Below, in pieces: positions 60,695-64,000 of a stretch of 64,000 nucleotides of DNA. A program made the position numbers and the translations under genes. This DNA is from JAJPIG01 sp035531675 (lineage in GTDB: Bacteria > Desulfobacterota > Binatia > Binatales > Binataceae): contig DATKSL010000006.1 in assembly GCA_035531675.1 (NCBI GenBank), positions 124,001 to 188,000 of the forward strand, written 5' to 3'. The first letter of the stretch is position 1. Every line of letters starts with the position of its first letter. The notes beneath the pieces were generated by a model. It made no database searches, was not told where the DNA came from, and saw nothing but the letters and a program-made list of their open reading frames with translations.

Positions 60695-62626
60695 ATGGGC
60701 TCGACGGTGGCGCACGCGATTATCGGCACGGCCGGCCATATCGATCATGGCAAGACCGCGCTGGTGCGCGCACTCACCGGCCAGGAGACCGACCGTCTCA
60801 AGGAGGAGCGGGAGCGCGGCATCTCGATCGATCTCGGCTTCGCCTACTTCACCCTGCCCGACGGCTCGCGCGCCGGGCTGGTCGACGTGCCCGGCCACGA
60901 GCGCTTCATCCGCAACATGCTGGCCGGCGCGCACGGTATCGACCTGGTGCTGTTCGCGGTCGCGGCCGACGACGGCGTGATGCCGCAGAGCGAGGAGCAT
61001 CTCGACATCCTGCATCTGCTCGGCACCGCCCGCGGCATCTTCGTGATCACCAAGGCCGACCTGGCCGACGCCCGGCGCCTGGCCGAAGTGCGCGACGAGA
61101 TCGAGCTGCTGAGCGACGGCACCACGATGGCCGCCGCGCCGGTACTCGCGGTTTCTTCGACGAGCGGCGCCGGCATCGAGGAGCTGCGCGCCGAGATTAC
61201 CCGCCAGCTCGCGGGCTTCGAGGCCCGCCGCGCAACCGGCCTGTTCCGCCTTCCGCTCGACCGCGCTTTCGTCATCAAGGGCCACGGCACGGTCGTGACC
61301 GGCACCGCGATGGGTGCGGCGGTCAAGGTCGGGCAGCGGCTGCGCGTGCTGCCGGGCGGCGGCGAGGTCCGCGTGCGCGCCATCCAGGTCCATTCCGAGC
61401 CGGTCGAGACCGCCGGGCTATGCCAGCGCTTGGCGCTCAACCTGTCGGGCGCCGAACGAATCGAACTCAAGCGCGGCGACGTGTTGGCCGACGATCGCCT
61501 GGAGCTGGTCACCAGCCGCCTCGATGCGTGGCTCGAGGTGCGCCCGGCGGCCAAGCGCGCGCTGCAGAGCCATCAGCGGGTGCGATTCTTTATCGGCACC
61601 AGCGAGACCATGGCGCGCGTGATCGTGCTCGAGCCGGGCGAGCAGATCGCGCTCAAGAGCGGCGGCCTGGCGCAGCTGGTGCTCAACGATCCGGTGGTTG
61701 CGCTGGCCGGCGATCGCTTCGTGATCCGCGATGAAACCAGCCGCCGTACGCTCGGCGGCGGCCGCGTGCTGAATCCGCTCGGACGGCGCACGCGCAGACC
61801 GGTCGATCGTTACCGCGAGCGGCTGACCACGCTGCGCGACCAATCCGGGCCGGCCGCGATCGAGGCGCTCATCAACCTGCAGGACAGTTTCGCCGTGACC
61901 GCGCTCGGAGTCTCCCAGATGCTCAACGCGCCGCTGGCCGAAGTCAGCACGGCGCTTAATGAAGGCCGTTTCGTGAAACTCTCGCTGGGTGACGAAGAGG
62001 GCTACACCACGCGCATCAAGTGGGACGACCTCAAGGGCTTCGCCAGCGCGGCGCTGAAGGCCTGTCACGAGAGCCAGCCGCTCGCCGCGGGACTCGAGAT
62101 GGAAGCGCTGCGGGCGCGCCTGCCGTACGAAGTCGCGGCGCGAAATTTTCGCGCGCTGATCGATCGACTGAGCCGCGAGTCCGAAATCGTCCGCGAGGAA
62201 AGTATCCTGCGGCTCCGATCCCATCGCGTCAAACTCGGCGGCGATGACAGCCGGCTGGGCGCGCGTGTGGCCGAGAAGCTGGCCGCGGCCGGCTTCCAGC
62301 CGCCCGACCTGAAGCAGCTCGCCGAGGAACTCAAGCTGCCGGCCACGGAAACCGCGCGGCTGCGGACCTTGCTCGGCGCGCTCGAGCGCGAAGGGCGGGT
62401 GGTGAAGATCGCCACCGATCTCTACTTCGGCCGCGCCCAACTCGAGGAGGCCCGGGCCCGCCTGTTGAAGCATTTCGAGCGCGCGCCCGAGATCAGCGCG
62501 GCGATCTATCGCGATCTGCTCGGCGCTTCGCGCAAGTTCGCAATCGCGCTGCTCGACTTCTTCGACCATAGCGGCGTCACCACCCGGGTCGGCGACGTGC
62601 GCCGGCTGCGCTCGTCCGGCGGCTGA
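60695..62626 (+). CDS. selB: Selenocysteine-specific translation elongation factor SelB
   Basis: This GTPase of 643 residues has G1 GHIDHGKTALVRAL, the switch region RERGISIDLGFAYF, G3 DVPGHERFIRNM and G4 TKADLAD, then EF-Tu-like domains 2-3 (LFRLPLDRAFVIKGHGTVVTGTA). The C-terminal third consists of winged-helix repeats that bind the SECIS hairpin. It delivers Sec-tRNA at in-frame UGA codons. The gene directly downstream, selD, contains such a UGA, so both the decoder and a target are adjacent. selA and selC are not in the window. Confidence 0.95.
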   Translation: MGSTVAHAIIGTAGHIDHGKTALVRALTGQETDRLKEERERGISIDLGFAYFTLPDGSRAGLVDVPGHERFIRNMLAGAHGIDLVLFAVAADDGVMPQSEEHLDILHLLGTARGIFVITKADLADARRLAEVRDEIELLSDGTTMAAAPVLAVSSTSGAGIEELRAEITRQLAGFEARRATGLFRLPLDRAFVIKGHGTVVTGTAMGAAVKVGQRLRVLPGGGEVRVRAIQVHSEPVETAGLCQRLALNLSGAERIELKRGDVLADDRLELVTSRLDAWLEVRPAAKRALQSHQRVRFFIGTSETMARVIVLEPGEQIALKSGGLAQLVLNDPVVALAGDRFVIRDETSRRTLGGGRVLNPLGRRTRRPVDRYRERLTTLRDQSGPAAIEALINLQDSFAVTALGVSQMLNAPLAEVSTALNEGRFVKLSLGDEEGYTTRIKWDDLKGFASAALKACHESQPLAAGLEMEALRARLPYEVAARNFRALIDRLSRESEIVREESILRLRSHRVKLGGDDSRLGARVAEKLAAAGFQPPDLKQLAEELKLPATETARLRTLLGALEREGRVVKIATDLYFGRAQLEEARARLLKHFERAPEISAAIYRDLLGASRKFAIALLDFFDHSGVTTRVGDVRRLRSSGG

Positions 62627-62660
62627 CTGGAAGCTCGCGGCGTGACAAAATCAGGCCTCG

Positions 62661-63734
62661 ATGGCGAAGAGTAAAGACAGCAACCCCGGGCGCGACGATC
62701 TGATCCGCCTGACCGCGCGCTGCAAGGCGGCGGGTTGAGCCGGCAAGCTGGGTCCGGCGGACCTGGGAGCAGTGCTCGCGCGGCTGGATTTGACGGGCCA
62801 TCCCGATCTCCTGGTCGGCATCGGGACCGGCGACGACGCCGGGGTCTATCGTCTGACCGACGAGATCGCGATCGTCAACACCGTCGACTTCTTCACCCCG
62901 GTGGTCGACGATCCGTTCACCTACGGCCAGATCTCGGCGGCCAACGCGCTCTCGGACGTCTATGCGATGGGCGGCGTGCCGCGCACCGCGCTCAATATCG
63001 TCTGCTGGCCGCAAAGCGGATTGCCCGGCGAGATGCTCGGCGAGATTCTGCGCGGCGGCGCCGAGAAGGCGCGCGAGGCCGGCGTGGTGATCGTCGGCGG
63101 CCATAGCGTCGCCGATGACGAGGTCAAGTACGGGATGGCGGTGACGGGCGTGATCGATCCGCGTCGCATCGTGCGCAACGTCGGCGCGCGCCCCGGCGAC
63201 GCGTTGCTGCTGACCAAGTCGCTCGGCACCGGCGTGCTGATGACCGCCTTCAAGCGCGCCGCGCTGGCCGACGAGCATTATGCCGCGGCGGTCAAGACCA
63301 TGGCCGCGCTCAACGCCGCGGCCGCGGCCGCGATGCTGCGCTACGAGGTTCATGCCGCGACCGATATCACCGGCTTCGGCCTGGTCGGCCATGCGATGCA
63401 GATGGGCGCGGGCAGCGGGGTGACGCTGGTGATCGAGGAATCCGACCTGCCGCTGCTGCCCGGCGCGCTCGACGCGATCGCGGCCGGCATGATTCCGGGC
63501 GGCGGCCAGCGCAATCGCGAGTTTTACGGCCCGCGCCTGCGGGTCGGCGACGACGTGGTCGAGGCGATGGTGGAAATCGCCTTCGATCCGCAGACCTCGG
63601 GCGGGCTGCTGATCGCGCTGCCGCAGAACCAGGCGCTGGCGCTGCTCGCCGATCTGCAGGGCGCCGGCAACCTCGAGGCTGAGATCGTGGGACGGGTCGC
63701 GCCGGCCGGCAAATTTCCGATCGAACTGGTCTAG
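62661..63734 (+). CDS. selD: Selenide, water dikinase SelD, selenocysteine-containing
   Basis: This enzyme makes selenophosphate from selenide and ATP. Read with Sec at the in-frame TGA 62736-62738, the protein has 357 residues from ATG 62661. It starts MAKSKDSNPGRDDLIRLTAR, followed by AAG-Sec26-AGKLGP. That is the SelD catalytic site, where other enzymes have Cys17 (E. coli). The rest is canonical: VGIGTGDDAGVYRL, DFFTPVVDDPFTYGQISAANALSDVYAMGG, GGHSVADDEVKYG and DPQTSGGLLIAL. Without Sec readthrough only the segment from 62772 would be called, losing the active site. It follows selB by 34 nt. Confidence 0.93.
62736..62766 (+). promoter_or_regulatory. UGA codon and bacterial SECIS hairpin in selD
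   Basis: The UGA at 62736-62738 is followed by a hairpin with arms 62748-62755 and 62759-62766. The core GGTCC/GGACC is perfect and flanking G-U pairs extend it. The three-base apical loop is GGC. Its G in the loop and a distance of about 18 nt from the UGA match bacterial SECIS rules for SelB binding. Confidence 0.75.
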
Positions 63735-63735
63735 C

Positions 63736-64000
63736 TCAAGACCGCGTGCGCACCAGCGGGATCACTTCGCGGGCCAGCCGCTCGAGCTGCTCCTCGCGGG
63801 CGCCGTCGACCACCGCGTCGAGCACGAAGTCGCGCGCTCCGGCCGCCGCGTACTCGGCGATTTTGGCGGCCACGTCGGCGGGCGTGCCGAGCGCGCCGTA
63901 GCGGCGCGCCGCCTCGCCGAAGTCCATCGCATAGCGGCGGCTGAGACTGGCGCTGGCAAGTTGATGGGCCCGTTCGTAATTTTCCGCCAGCGCGCAGAAC
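63736..64000 (-). CDS. Luciferase-like monooxygenase family protein, C-terminal part
   Basis: The window edge cuts this gene; 87 C-terminal codons are visible. The residues RRYGALGTPADVAAKIAEYAAAGARDFVLDAV followed by LERLAREVIPLVR are the typical end of F420- or FMN-dependent LLM-class oxidoreductases (GTPeeVaekia..eaGa..f.l). The frame continues without a stop to base 64000. It is convergent with selD, one base between the stops. Cofactor and substrate cannot be told from this part. Confidence 0.75.
   Translation of the reverse strand, partial: FCALAENYERAHQLASASLSRRYAMDFGEAARRYGALGTPADVAAKIAEYAAAGARDFVLDAVVDGAREEQLERLAREVIPLVRTRS

Noticed and set aside
62772..63734. SelD starting at GTG 62772 as a Cys/Sec-less protein
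   Set aside because: This would drop the catalytic motif and ignore the coding match upstream of the in-frame TGA; the Sec reading is clearly better.

Overview
The window is GC-rich chromosomal DNA from a Gram-negative, diderm bacterium. Support for this comes from a meso-diaminopimelate-type MurE, a lipoprotein, an outer-membrane beta-barrel protein and a bacterial SRP RNA. The gene mix is a complete division/wall cluster, SelB plus a selenocysteine-containing SelD, glutathione transferases, a Rieske dioxygenase, luciferase-like and MetE-like enzymes, and an eqolisin. It would fit a deltaproteobacterium-like soil lineage such as Candidatus Binatota, but that placement is inference from gene content; no rRNA is present to confirm it.

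Bases 1-15884 are a tightly packed dcw cluster on the plus strand: mraZ-rsmH-ftsL-ftsI-murE-(gap)-mraY-murD-ftsW-murG-murC-murB-ftsQ-ftsA-ftsZ, with most genes overlapping by 1-47 nt. Three MraZ-type boxes 10 bp apart lie before mraZ. murF and ddl are absent; a 315-bp non-coding stretch occupies the murF position. FtsZ carries two copies of its C-terminal binding peptide, and FtsQ is divergent.

Bases 15915-22318 (minus strand) hold an M20 peptidase, GTP-dependent PEP carboxykinase, a GST-dioxygenase alpha-dioxygenase beta operon and a JAMM metalloprotease. A tRNA-Glu(UUC) and a higBA toxin-antitoxin pair with a dyad operator follow. Bases 23520-30778 are accessory. They include a 1357-residue G8-domain/beta-helix lipoprotein, a UspA protein flanked by two related gene remnants, a long non-coding leader with a strong hairpin, and a porin-like protein.

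Bases 30930-50682 return to housekeeping functions: sulfotransferase, ffs (SRP RNA)-dnaX-ybaB-recR, Fe superoxide dismutase, an Rrf2 regulator, a separate receiver protein overlapping a sigma-54 activator, a PTPS-III-type pterin enzyme, AddAB-type recombination nuclease, a MOSC protein, and membrane proteins. Bases 50790-53823 encode a NitT/TauT-like ABC importer with a fused double permease and a separate AAA-associated subunit, but no binding protein.

Bases 53834-60456 are accessory metabolism: DUF302, a chalcone-isomerase-like protein, SDR, a chromene-carboxylate-isomerase-like protein, a second GST, a six-TM membrane protein, a MetE-like protein and a secreted eqolisin. The membrane protein gene sits between two copies of an 83-bp sequence that itself spans the tail-to-tail junction of the GST and MetE-like genes. 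This is a clear insertion scar and gives the membrane protein a borrowed C-terminus. The window ends with selB, a selD containing an in-frame UGA (Sec26), and the C-terminal part of a luciferase-like monooxygenase.
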